DNA of 64,000 nucleotides from Leptotrichia hongkongensis (GCF_007990635.1 NZ_AP019846.1:1922001-1986000), one strand, 5' to 3'; shown: positions 28,454 to 38,483, counted from the stretch's first letter. Notes: generated by a model not told the origin, from the sequence alone. Made by a program: numbers and translations.

Positions 28454-28560
28454 ATACTCAAACCTATTTAAAATTAAACTACTAAAAATTATATAGATTT
28501 AGGGTTTGAGTAAAATAGTCATAGCCTTTTGAGTTTAGTTTTAAAACAGTTTTACTATAT
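28454..28560 (+). repeat. TATA-ended 105-bp repeat (MITE-like), copy 2
   Basis: Nearly identical to the copies at 50887 and 57024. Inverted ends TATACTCAAAC/GTTTTACTATA and an inner ACTCAAACC/GGGTTTGAGT pair. It lies between the EamA promoter region and the terminator of the FadA pair. Confidence 0.8.
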
Positions 28561-28589
28561 ATTGACTATAAAATAAAAAAAATATAAAA

Positions 28590-28625
28590 AAAATGCCTTT
28601 CCAAATAACTTGTCAAAGCATCTTT
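28590..28625 (-). terminator. Terminator of the FadA pair
   Basis: On the minus strand ATGCTTT pairs with AAAGGCAT (one G-U) and is followed by eight T residues. Confidence 0.6.
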
Positions 28626-28647
28626 TTAATATTAACTTATTTTATTA

Positions 28648-29052
28648 CTATCTTAAAGATTTAATTAATTCAAAGTTATCGATAATTTGTTGTTCTCTAG
28701 CGATTTCTTTGTCTAATTGATTTCTTAAGTTTTTGTATTCAGAAATTTTTGCTTTAAATTCTTTTCCGAAGATAGTTGTATCAACATTTGCTTCAATTTC
28801 TGCAAGTCTTTCATCAATTTTAGCTTGCATTGCAGTGTAATTGTTTAATCTTTGAGCTGCTTCATTTGCTTGAGCTTCTTGTTGTCTGAATTTTGCATCT
28901 TCCATTTGTTGTAATTTTTCTAATTGGTTTTCTAAGTTACTTAAGCTGCTTTCAATTGATCCACCTGCTGCTTTTCCTGCTTTTGCAGGTGCTGCAAATG
29001 AAATACTGCTTAATACTAAAACTCCTAATAATACTGCTAATTTCTTTTTCAT
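28648..29052 (-). CDS. FadA-family adhesin (second of pair)
   Basis: 134 residues: a signal peptide ending in SFAA near residue 20, a short Ala/Gly/Lys linker, then an almost fully helical region (LENQLEKLQQMEDAKFRQQE ... IIDNFELIKSLR). This is the FadA pattern of Fusobacterium: antiparallel helices that assemble into filaments and bind host cadherins. Host binding here is inferred from the family. It lies 78 bases after a related gene; the two mature proteins are similar in layout but clearly different in sequence. Confidence 0.85.
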   Translation of the reverse strand: MKKKLAVLLGVLVLSSISFAAPAKAGKAAGGSIESSLSNLENQLEKLQQMEDAKFRQQEAQANEAAQRLNNYTAMQAKIDERLAEIEANVDTTIFGKEFKAKISEYKNLRNQLDKEIAREQQIIDNFELIKSLR

Positions 29053-29130
29053 CTTTCATCCACGAGAACTAAATATATTGTATATATTATATTTTCCTTC
29101 TCGCATCTCCTTTCACTGTTTTAATTTTGA

Positions 29131-29556
29131 TTAATTTCCTTTTAATGCTTCAATTGCTGCGAAATTTTCAACTCTAGTGCTTAAAGTTTTGATTTCTGAA
29201 TCTAATGCTTTAACTACAGCTTTGTATTGTTTTACTAACTCAGAATATTGAGCTTTAAACGCTTTTGAATCTGCTGCTGCTTCAATTTTAGCAATTCTTT
29301 CTTCAATTTGAGCTTTTTGAGCTTCTTTTTCAGCTAATTTATTAGCTGCTACTTCAGCATTTGCTTTTAACTTGTTGTACTCTTGATTTTCCATATTTAC
29401 TAATCTTTCATATTCTGCTTCAAGTTGATTAAATCTACCACTTACTGATTGAGTTGCTACTGTTTTTGAAGGTCTTGAAGGTTTTGTAGATTTTGTAGAA
29501 GCAGCTGAAAATGATAAAGCACTTAAAAGTACAAATAAAATTCCAACTTTTTTCAT
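29131..29556 (-). CDS. FadA-family adhesin (first of pair)
   Basis: 141 residues with a signal peptide (to about FSAA, residue 19), a Ser/Thr/Lys-rich linker and a helical domain from about residue 40 (FNQLEAEYERLVNMENQEYN ... VENFAAIEALKGN). Heptad-like Ala/Leu spacing fits the FadA hairpin. TTAGGAGG precedes the ATG. It is likely co-transcribed with the next FadA gene, so mixed filaments are possible. Confidence 0.87.
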   Translation of the reverse strand: MKKVGILFVLLSALSFSAASTKSTKPSRPSKTVATQSVSGRFNQLEAEYERLVNMENQEYNKLKANAEVAANKLAEKEAQKAQIEERIAKIEAAADSKAFKAQYSELVKQYKAVVKALDSEIKTLSTRVENFAAIEALKGN

Positions 29557-29634
29557 TTTTTGCCTCCTAAATTAGTTATTAGTTTTAATTATCTTTTATA
29601 TTATATATCATTTAACAATAATTGTCAATTTTTA

Positions 29635-29685
29635 TTTAAAAATATCTCTTTCAAATGTGTTCTAATTACTTTCAAAAGAGATATT
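29635..29685 (-). terminator. Enolase terminator
   Basis: Perfect 11-bp stem AATATCTCTTT/AAAGAGATATT (29641-29651 with 29675-29685). On the minus strand it is followed by TTTTTAAATAAAAATTG. It lies 36 bases after the enolase stop. Confidence 0.75.
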
Positions 29686-29720
29686 CTTAATCTTTTGACT
29701 TTTATTAAAATTTTATATTA

Positions 29721-31037
<1,317 letters not shown>

Positions 31038-31136
31038 TTACCTCCGTAAATTTATTTATTATAATATTTCTCAACTATAATTATATCACAATGTGTGCCG
31101 ATTTTCAAAACAAAATTTCAATTTTTTCCAAAAAAT

Positions 31137-31277
31137 TTAATAAAACTTGTTAAATTTCAACAAATAAAAATGTTCCTGTTTTGTCATTCCAAATTTTAAA
31201 GTGTTTATAATACTTTCTCCATAACTTTTTTTAAATTCTGGATTTCCAAATATAAACATTGAAAATATCAACATCAT
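31137..31277 (-). CDS. Short ORF, doubtful (46 residues)
   Basis: Reads MMLIFSMFIFGNPEFKKSYG at the start and ends LLKFNKFY. It begins 16 bases after the preceding frame, without a ribosome site. It could be a leader-like peptide or a remnant of the same decayed locus as 31294-31770. No family recognised. Confidence 0.25.
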   Translation of the reverse strand: MMLIFSMFIFGNPEFKKSYGESIINTLKFGMTKQEHFYLLKFNKFY

Positions 31278-31293
31278 TGCTAACAAAATTTAT

Positions 31294-31770
31294 TTATAAT
31301 TTTTCCAATAATTTTTTGTGACTTTTCCCAAGTAAATTATCTAATACTTTATAAAATTTTTCATTTCTTATAGAAGTTTCAAAAAAATAATGTTCATTTT
31401 TATCGTAAATTACAATCTTGCTCTTAGGATAATAATCCCTAACAACAACATTTTCATCTGGTTTTTTCATTCCATTTACTATCTGTTTCATTATTTTATT
31501 TTTTTGTTTATAATCTTTTAAAACTAAGGCAATTTTTTTTGAATGGTTTTTTTCTTCTAAATAGGAAATACTGCAATTTAGTTCTATGCATTCAAGATTC
31601 CGTTCATAATATACTGAACTTGCTTCTCCCATAAAAGATTCCTTGTGCTTAAAATCATAATTTTTACTAAAATCCAATTTTTTAAATCTTTATTGCTGTA
31701 TTTTTTCTGTCGATTTTTCCGCAAGAAATAAACATCAAGATTAAGCATATAAATAAAATTTTTTTTTCAT
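31294..31770 (-). pseudogene. Lipoprotein gene with two frame changes
   Basis: The intact-looking part (31294-31677, 127 residues, e.g. VYYERNLECIELNC and KIVIYDKNEHYFFET) has only a TTG to start on and no ribosome site. An ATG at 31770 with AGGAAAA before it lies in the same frame but runs into a stop after nine codons. One extra base in the A9 run (31759-31767) would give a perfect lipoprotein signal (ICLILMFISCGK), and a second shift near the A6 run around 31683 would return to the long frame. No family recognised. Decay, phase variation or read error are all possible. Confidence 0.55.
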
Positions 31771-31785
31771 ATTTAATTTTCCTCG

Positions 31786-32664
31786 CTACATCTCATTCAA
31801 ATATTTATCCAGATAATCTACGTCTTTTGCAGTTGCTTTCTTTATTTCCTTAGAAATATAGGTGCTTTCCAGCTTCTGTTTATTTTGTTCACGCAACTTT
31901 TTATTTGCAATTTCTTCATTTATCATCAAAACATTTAATAATAGCAATGTTTCTTTTCGGCGGTTATATTCCCGAACTTCATTTGATACATTGGCATTTA
32001 CGACGTTGTTTATATATTCCGAAACTGCTTTTTCGATTTTGCCGTCATTGTAATATTTTCTCACTTCAGACAATGTGTAAGTCAAGTTCATCGAATGTAC
32101 TTCTTCATCTGGCATTCCAAGCTGTCTTTTTACATCTTCACTTTTTAATAAATTTAAAACTTTTTTTATTTGAATCTGTCTATTATCTTCGTTTGCGATG
32201 TTAAATATTTTTACAATTTCCATAATAGGAGTATTGTTATACTTTTTTTCTATTTCTTTATAATAGCTATCACTTTTATCTTTTTTTCCAATTCCACGAT
32301 AATACACCATTTTTGCAAATAATTTTTCATACTCGTAAGGAGTGTATTTTGTGAATAAATCTAAATATTTTTGATAATCTTTTCCAATTTTAGACTCATA
32401 AATTGTGATAATATCTTCTGACACAATGTAATTTCGCTCATCTTTTTTCAAGATGGCAAGCAGTTTATTCAATTTTTCTCCGATTACAGTTTTATCATTT
32501 TCAAAAGCCACAATATCTCTTATTTCATAATCAATTTTTTTTGTTTCATCAATTATTGCCTGCTTTATTTCTATTTTTGAAAGATTTTCCTGAATTTGCT
32601 CCTTTCTTGTGTAAGCAAAGCTCAGACTGCTTAACAGTAAAAATGCTATTGTTAATTTTTTCAT
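31786..32664 (-). CDS. Secreted helical protein of unknown function
   Basis: 292 residues with a signal peptide (MKKLTIAFLLLSSLSFAYT, cleavage near residue 18). The mature protein is hydrophilic and helical, with TPR-like stretches such as KLFAKMVYYRGIGKKDKSDS and LSEVRKYYNDGKIEKAVSEY, but no clean TPR consensus. It lies 53 bases after the metallophosphoesterase gene and 16 bases before the broken lipoprotein gene. A periplasmic helper role is possible; no family is named. Confidence 0.65.
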   Translation of the reverse strand: MKKLTIAFLLLSSLSFAYTRKEQIQENLSKIEIKQAIIDETKKIDYEIRDIVAFENDKTVIGEKLNKLLAILKKDERNYIVSEDIITIYESKIGKDYQKYLDLFTKYTPYEYEKLFAKMVYYRGIGKKDKSDSYYKEIEKKYNNTPIMEIVKIFNIANEDNRQIQIKKVLNLLKSEDVKRQLGMPDEEVHSMNLTYTLSEVRKYYNDGKIEKAVSEYINNVVNANVSNEVREYNRRKETLLLLNVLMINEEIANKKLREQNKQKLESTYISKEIKKATAKDVDYLDKYLNEM

Positions 32665-32717
32665 AAATTGTTCTCCATTTTTGTATTTTTTATTTTTATT
32701 CCTTCAGCAATTCTAAA

Positions 32718-34373
32718 TTATAATCCAATTATTTCCCAGTTATTATGGCTCTTTCCATCAATTACACCTTTTTTTACATCTCGAATATAGTCAATCATCA
32801 TATTCTGAATAGTTCCCTTTATATTTCCAATTGCTTCTTTTGATGCCCATAAGACTGGGATTTCCTGCCCGTCAAAAATACCGCATTTTCTAGCCAGCTG
32901 TTCAAATCTATAGGCATTCATTCCAACTTTTAATTTCATTTCAGGCGTTACTTTAGTCCCGTTGACTAACATCAGATTAGTAATTTTATTCCCTTTTTCA
33001 TTTCTTAAATCAATTTTATATTTCACCCCGCCAAAAATATCAAATGTTACATATTTCCCGTTAGAACGTTCTGGATTATAGTGATACTCAGTATCTCCAG
33101 GCCGAATTGTATCAAAATAGTCAGCAGACCATTCCATATAGTTTTTTAACTGTTTTCCAGTCATTTCGTAAATTGTAACATCTCCACCTGTGTAACGGTA
33201 GTTGTAAACTATGTCTTTTCTCTTAATTTCCCCTTTATCCAGTTTTACATTTTCATAATTGTATGCAAATGAAACGACATCTGCACCGCTGTAATAAAGC
33301 TCAACATCGGTTATAAATGACGACAGTCCTGTATCTTTAGAAAAAGCTGCTGATACACCGTAATATTTTTCTTTGGGAACCATATCATTTAGCGTATTCC
33401 CTATTTTTTCATTTGCAATTCTACAAAGCCTATTGTGAAAAGGTTTATAAATCTCTTCAATTTTTTTATCAGGTTCTTCATCTTTTACAGGAATAGTCAT
33501 AGAATCTTTGCCTATTAATTTAATATTTTCATCCAACACTTCAAATTTTAGGTCTACTTCTGAAATAACAGTTCCATATCTATGAGGCTCTGTAATAAGA
33601 ACACCATTAATTATTTCCTTTGGTATATTCTGATGCATATGTCCAGCTACAATTACATCAATTTCAGGTACAGCGTTTGCTAAATCTCTTACTCCAGTTT
33701 CAGGAATTCCATTTTCATTTTCAATGCCCATATGAGCTACTGCAACAATAGCGTTTGCACCTTCCTTTTTAAGTCTTTTTACTTGTTTCTGAGTTTCCTT
33801 TATAGGCGACACAAAATAAAAATCCTTCAAATAGCCAGTATCTTCTTCAAATTGTGCTGACATTGGAGTTGATAATCCAATTATTCCAATCTTCACGCCA
33901 TCCTTTTCAATAATTGTAGAAGCATCTAAATATCTACTTTTATCTTTTGAAAAATTGGTATCATTTTCAGTATTTTCATTGTAATACAAGTTGGCAGTTA
34001 ATTTTTTACATTTCATATCTCGCAAAATATTTGATAAAATTGGCATCCCAAAGTTAAATTCATGATTTCCTGGTACAAAAATATCATATTTCATATAATT
34101 TAACATCTCTGGAATGGGGTGTTTTGGTGCCATTGCAAATTTTTCTATCCAATTATCCTGAATTGCATCCCCAACTTCAACCAAAATTACATTTTTATTC
34201 TTTTTTCTAATTTTTTTCACCAATGTTGAAATCTGTGCATAAGAACCTGACCTGTCCTCTTCATCAGCTGCATAGTTCCAAGCAAGCACTCTTCCATGAA
34301 CATCACTTGTTCCCAATATTTTTATACTTACTTCCCTTTTTTTTAAAGAAGTGTCGGTATCTTTTACTGTCAT
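32718..34373 (-). CDS. Metallophosphoesterase/5'-nucleotidase family protein, apparently cytoplasmic
   Basis: 551 residues. The N-terminal half is a calcineurin-like phosphoesterase (ILGTSDVHGRVL, VEVGDAIQD, VPGNHEFNFG, VAHMGIEN, VAGHMHQ), and the second half a 5'-nucleotidase C-terminal domain with the substrate-site SFAYN and NYRYTGGDVTIYEMTGKQL segments. This is the layout of 2',3'-cyclic nucleotide phosphodiesterase/3'-nucleotidases (CpdB/YfkN) and UshA. No signal peptide is seen, which is unusual because most relatives are exported. Substrate unknown. Confidence 0.85.
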   Translation of the reverse strand: MTVKDTDTSLKKREVSIKILGTSDVHGRVLAWNYAADEEDRSGSYAQISTLVKKIRKKNKNVILVEVGDAIQDNWIEKFAMAPKHPIPEMLNYMKYDIFVPGNHEFNFGMPILSNILRDMKCKKLTANLYYNENTENDTNFSKDKSRYLDASTIIEKDGVKIGIIGLSTPMSAQFEEDTGYLKDFYFVSPIKETQKQVKRLKKEGANAIVAVAHMGIENENGIPETGVRDLANAVPEIDVIVAGHMHQNIPKEIINGVLITEPHRYGTVISEVDLKFEVLDENIKLIGKDSMTIPVKDEEPDKKIEEIYKPFHNRLCRIANEKIGNTLNDMVPKEKYYGVSAAFSKDTGLSSFITDVELYYSGADVVSFAYNYENVKLDKGEIKRKDIVYNYRYTGGDVTIYEMTGKQLKNYMEWSADYFDTIRPGDTEYHYNPERSNGKYVTFDIFGGVKYKIDLRNEKGNKITNLMLVNGTKVTPEMKLKVGMNAYRFEQLARKCGIFDGQEIPVLWASKEAIGNIKGTIQNMMIDYIRDVKKGVIDGKSHNNWEIIGL

Positions 34374-34484
34374 TCTATATTTCCTTTTCTTTTATAAATA
34401 TTTAAAATTTTTTTACAATACTCAAGTCTTTCAAAAAAAAACAAATAAAATATTTATTTAAGCAGATATTCCTACTTCATAATT

Positions 34485-34883
34485 TTATTTTTTCAAGCTT
34501 TTCCATTTTTCTCTAGCTTCAAAAATTGAAAATTCCCTGTCATATTTTATTTCATTTACTTCATCTTTTATATAAAAAATCTTTTCCAAATCAATTTCAT
34601 AATCATTAGCAATTGCAATAATATAATAAAAAACATCGAATACTTCCTCTTCAATAGTTCCTTTTATGTTTTTCCCATCATATCTCACATTTTTTCTAAT
34701 ATTTTCCGCAAGTTCCCCAAATTCTTCTATTAATTTCAAAATAAGCCTTTGTCCATTTTCCTTTTTATTCTGCTTAATTTTATTATCCTTTGTTTCATCC
34801 AGAGTTCCTTTTTCTATTCTTTTTATCAAATACTGCACTTCTTTAAGTGTCATATCATCACTGTTATTATTTTTTTTATCCAT
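34485..34883 (-). CDS. MazG-like nucleotide pyrophosphohydrolase
   Basis: About 132 residues. The start at 34883 is chosen because AAGGAGG lies 7 bases upstream; the longer frame from 34952 has no site. A MazG-type metal motif is visible: EEFGELAENI then IEEEVFDVFYYII, giving the EExxE...ExxD pattern. Such proteins hydrolyse NTPs or dNTPs to monophosphates and clean nucleotide pools. The first 35 residues are a polar Lys/Asn-rich extension. Confidence 0.75.
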   Translation of the reverse strand: MDKKNNNSDDMTLKEVQYLIKRIEKGTLDETKDNKIKQNKKENGQRLILKLIEEFGELAENIRKNVRYDGKNIKGTIEEEVFDVFYYIIAIANDYEIDLEKIFYIKDEVNEIKYDREFSIFEAREKWKSLKK

Positions 34884-34996
34884 AAAACTACCTCCTTCTT
34901 TTCTAAATTCTTTGGTATAAATACTTAAAATTAATGTTTTTATTTTACACAATATACTGTTATTAATGAATTTTTTTTTTAATTTTTATGTTTTTA

Positions 34997-35400
34997 TTTT
35001 TTTTTACGTAAAGGGGATCAGTCGCCATCCCCTTTACAATCCCGGCTTGTCTAAGTATTTTTTTGAAATAAAAACTAAACTCGCTTTTTAATAAAGGCTA
35101 TTCTCGTTTCTTCAAATAATCTTAATTTCAATATTTTGAAAAAGCTCAGACAGTAGTTTTTATTCCAAAAAATCACGACGTTTTTAGTTTATTTACAACA
35201 AGATAGTTTTATTTCAAGCAAAATTTTGTTAAAGAAAAAATAACTGTTTGAGATTTTGAAATATGTTTTAAATTATACACAGTTATTTCAGTTAAAATAA
35301 TCTTGGTTCAAAATCGAGTTTTATTTTTTCTTTATAAGAAAGTTTTGCGTAAAGCGGGAGTGCAGAGGTATGGTGTCTGATACCTCTGCGTTAAAAAAAC
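34997..35400 (+). repeat. Dispersed structured element, copy 3 (most complete)
   Basis: No gene is seen in 34953-35483. The element has a perfect 11-bp hairpin at the left (35008-35037, loop CAGTCGCC), an arm GAAATAAAAACTA near 35055 pairing with TAGTTTTTATTCC near 35160, AAAAAATCACGAC, a long arm pair (35231-35258 with 35309-35333, 13 plus 7 bp), and a perfect 10-bp hairpin at the right (35362-35389, loop GGTGTCTG). Left and right loops are near reverse complements, so the ends form an inverted pair. Confidence 0.7.
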
Positions 35401-35483
35401 TAATATTAAATAAAACAAAAAATATTTATTAATCAAAATAATTTTTAATCAAAGTATCATTTATTTTCAAATTTTTTAAAAAA

Positions 35484-37274
35484 TTAGTATTTGAAGATTA
35501 CGTTTGTAGATTTTGGTTTTCCTATTTCTTTTTTCTCTTTCAAATAATCTATAAATATTTTTGTATCACTTAAATGAGTGTCTGTTCCACGTTTTTGAGC
35601 AGTGATTTTTCCTAACGTTGTGTAACCATCTTTTCCTTTGGCTATATAAGAGTTTACAGCTAACATGTAGGATTTTTTAGCGTCAATTGGTACCCATTTG
35701 TTTGCTTTAAAGTCAAATACTTCTATTTTTTTGACCCTTGTTCCAAGTTTTCCTTCTTTTGTGGCTTCGTATCTGATTCCTGCACCATAAGGGAATGCTC
35801 CTGTTGAACCTCCGTTTAGTACATAGTCAATCGCATCTTCTAATGTCTGTTTCACTTCTGCACCTGTAATATCAGTTATGAATACTGTATTTGAAGTGAA
35901 TGGCAATAATGAATATGCTAAATCATAAGTAAATACACCAGGATTTAGTGTAATTCTTACATTTCCCGCATTTCCAATCACAAAATCAACATTTCCAGTT
36001 CCTGTATTTCTTAACTTATGTAAAACTGATTCAGCTACAAGAGTTGTTGCGAAAGAACCGTCCTTATTGTGTTCATTTGGTACTCTGTTGTCTGAACCTC
36101 CTGGGATTTCTTCTGTAATTTTACCAACTGTACGTTTCCCAAGTTCTGTTTTTTCTTTCTGATATCTTTCAAGAAGTTTTGCTAAAGCTGGATCATTTTT
36201 GATGGCAGCTATATTTTTATTATTTTTTATTGAACTTAAAATTTCATTTTTTTCTTTTTGATCTAATTGAACTCCTTTTCCTTCAGCATTTTTCACTTCA
36301 AAAAAGTCATCTCCAATTAAAACTTTTGGAGTTGGAATTAATTCAGTAATTACTCCATTTTTATCAAATTTTGCCTTCATTTGTCCTAATAAATATGAAT
36401 AATTCCATGCTTCTGCAATATAAACTGGATTCCCATTAGGAGAATTCACTTTTTTAGGATAGCTGTCTGCTTCTGGAACTAACCCAAATTGTTCAAATTC
36501 TTTTCCTAAAAGATAGTGAGTATCCCCAGTTATAATTAAATCTACACCGTCAACTTTTTGTCCAATTTCAACATTTTTTTCATATCCTGCATGAGATAAT
36601 AATATTATTTTATTTATTCCTTTACCTTGTAATTCGTTTACATATTTTCTTGCTGTTTCAATTTCATCTAAAAATTTGATATCATCTCCAGGACTTGATG
36701 ATTCCTTAGTCTTTTTCACAACATCTATTCCTATAATTCCAATATTCTGACCACCGATATTCTTTATCATATACGGTTTCCATTTTCCTTCCAGAATACT
36801 TCCTTTATCAGGAACAACATTGGCTGAAACTACTGGTATTTTTAAAACATCTAGAAATGATTTCAAAAATTTGTTCCCATCGTCAAATTCATGATTTCCC
36901 AATGTATAAACGTCAAAATTTATTGCATTCATAAGTTCAGCATCGGCTTTTCCTTCAAATAACGTATAATAAAGTGTTCCTGTTACAGCATCTCCTGCGT
37001 GTAATACAAGAGTATTTTTATTATTCTGTCTAAAATTTTTGATTGCCTGTGCCACTCTTGGCAACCCTCCAATATGTACCGTAACAGTCTTCCCATTAAG
37101 TTTAAGAGGCATTTTTTCCTCTTCAAGATGCGAGTGATGGTCATTAATATGAGCCACATTTAGCTCAAATGCTCCAGATGAACTTTGGCTGTTCGATTTA
37201 CGACTAGTCTTTGCCTCCAAATTAGCTGCTGAAAATAATGCTAATGTCAATCCCAATAATAATAATTTTTTCAT
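35484..37274 (-). CDS. Secreted 5'-nucleotidase/UshA-family enzyme
   Basis: 596 residues with a signal peptide (MKKLLLLGLTLALFSAANLEA, cleavage near residue 22). The metallophosphoesterase domain shows NVAHINDHHSHLE, LHAGDAV, LGNHEFDDG, LSHAGYEKN and TGDTHY; the 5'-nucleotidase C-terminal domain begins near residue 390 (TVGKITEEIPGGSDN) and has FVIGNAGNVRITL and the late SYIAKGKDGY. It probably removes phosphate from extracellular or periplasmic nucleotides for salvage. An IS has inserted about 95 bases upstream of its start and may affect its promoter. Confidence 0.9.
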   Translation of the reverse strand: MKKLLLLGLTLALFSAANLEAKTSRKSNSQSSSGAFELNVAHINDHHSHLEEEKMPLKLNGKTVTVHIGGLPRVAQAIKNFRQNNKNTLVLHAGDAVTGTLYYTLFEGKADAELMNAINFDVYTLGNHEFDDGNKFLKSFLDVLKIPVVSANVVPDKGSILEGKWKPYMIKNIGGQNIGIIGIDVVKKTKESSSPGDDIKFLDEIETARKYVNELQGKGINKIILLSHAGYEKNVEIGQKVDGVDLIITGDTHYLLGKEFEQFGLVPEADSYPKKVNSPNGNPVYIAEAWNYSYLLGQMKAKFDKNGVITELIPTPKVLIGDDFFEVKNAEGKGVQLDQKEKNEILSSIKNNKNIAAIKNDPALAKLLERYQKEKTELGKRTVGKITEEIPGGSDNRVPNEHNKDGSFATTLVAESVLHKLRNTGTGNVDFVIGNAGNVRITLNPGVFTYDLAYSLLPFTSNTVFITDITGAEVKQTLEDAIDYVLNGGSTGAFPYGAGIRYEATKEGKLGTRVKKIEVFDFKANKWVPIDAKKSYMLAVNSYIAKGKDGYTTLGKITAQKRGTDTHLSDTKIFIDYLKEKKEIGKPKSTNVIFKY

Positions 37275-37344
37275 AATTTTTCCTCCTTAAAAAAGTTATA
37301 TTTATTAATATAATTATAACTTGATTTCCAAAAAAAAACACTAA

Positions 37345-37370
37345 AAAAAAGTAAAATTTTTAAAAAACAT
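37345..37370 (+). repeat. Direct repeat flanking the IS (left)
   Basis: Six A residues followed by GTAAAATTTTTAAAAAACAT; the same 26 bases occur at 38458-38483. The pair brackets the insertion sequence and looks like a target duplication, though unusually long. Confidence 0.65.
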
Positions 37371-38455
37371 TGTATAGATGTCAAACATTTGTTACAAAAT
37401 ATATTAAAAAAAATATTTCTTTCCTAATGTATCTTTAACCTACTGATTTTCCTTGTACTCTTTTAATACTTCATTTGGACTCTTAAAGCCTAGTACTTTT
37501 CTTGATATGTTGTTGTATCTTGTATTGTATTTCCTTATTGCCCTTAACAGTTCTTCCTTGCTTTTAAATTTCTTGTCTGCATAGTACTTGCTGTCAAGCC
37601 TGTGGCTTCTTTCCACTTTTCCATTCTCCCATGGCGAATATGGACGGGTTGTCACGTACTCTATCCCCTTCTCCTCCAGTTTCAGCTCAAACAGTGTTTT
37701 CTTATCACTTTCAGAATTTGTGAACTCTTTCCCATTATCTGTCTGAACTTTCTTTATGTCAAATCCCAGCTCCCTTTCCAAGTTCTCTAGAAACTTTGCA
37801 GTCTGATAGGTGCTTTTTTCATCTGCTATCCTTAACACTCTTTTTCTTGTATATTCATCTAATGCTGTTATTTGATAATACTTCTGGTCACGTGTTCCAA
37901 ACTGTATGCATTCTTCTGGAACATATTTTATGTCTATCTGCACTCTTTCCCCAGGTACTTCGCCTGTTCAACTTTCTTTTTTCTTTTATGCTGCTTTTTA
38001 GGCTTTTCTTTGGCATTGCCCTTCATTTTCCTTATTATCTTGCACATTGAATCGTATGTACGGCTGTAGCCTTCCTTTCTTGCTTTAACATAGACTTCTG
38101 CCAGCCCTTCATAGCCAAATTTCCTGTACTTTTTCATAACCAGCTCTATTTCTTCTTGCGTGTGCTGGTTTGGGTGGCTTTTAGGTCTTCTGCTTTTTGG
38201 CAGAAGAGACTGGACTGTTCCGTCGTATCTGTCTCTCCAACGTTTTATCTGCTGACGTGATGTCTTATACTTCACTGCTGCCTTTGAATTATTATTATGT
38301 TTTATTGCATACTCAATTGCCCGTTGACGAACACGGTATATTTCTGATATACTACTCATATGAAAGGTTTCTCCTTAATGTGGTTTGGTAGATTTACATT
38401 ATATCAGAAACCTTTCTTTTTTTGTATATTCTTGTCACATATCTATTATCTCACA
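37371..38455 (-). mobile_element. IS481-like insertion sequence, about 1.1 kb
   Basis: The element lies between two 26-base direct repeats. Its ends begin TGTATAGATG (left) and, on the other strand, TGTGAGATAA (right); they share a TGT start and an inner TGTnACAAnAATATA pattern, so imperfect inverted repeats are likely. It carries one transposase gene broken by a frameshift. Exact ends were set by eye. Confidence 0.7.
37440..38359 (-). pseudogene. IS481-like transposase, frameshifted
   Basis: The N-terminal frame (37934-38359, 141 residues) has a helix-turn-helix region (YKTSRQQIKRWRDRY). The C-terminal frame (37440-37943) has an rve integrase core: Asp in VQIDIKYVP, Asp in KKVQTDNGKEF and Glu in ENGKVERSHR. 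The second frame lies in -1 relative to the first. The change must occur in about 37943-37975, because a TGA blocks the second frame further upstream; no convincing slippery site sits there. A single-base deletion is the simplest reading, so the enzyme is probably inactive. Confidence 0.75.
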
Positions 38456-38457
38456 AC

Positions 38458-38483
38458 AAAAAAGTAAAATTTTTAAAAAACAT
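38458..38483 (+). repeat. Direct repeat flanking the IS (right)
   Basis: Same 26 bases as 37345-37370. It lies in the region upstream of the Arg-rich peptide gene. Confidence 0.65.

Noticed and set aside
37934-37975. Programmed frameshift in the IS transposase at the A-AAA-AAG run just upstream
   Set aside because: The second frame meets TGA right after that run, so a -1 slip there cannot join the frames. A single-base deletion further on fits better.
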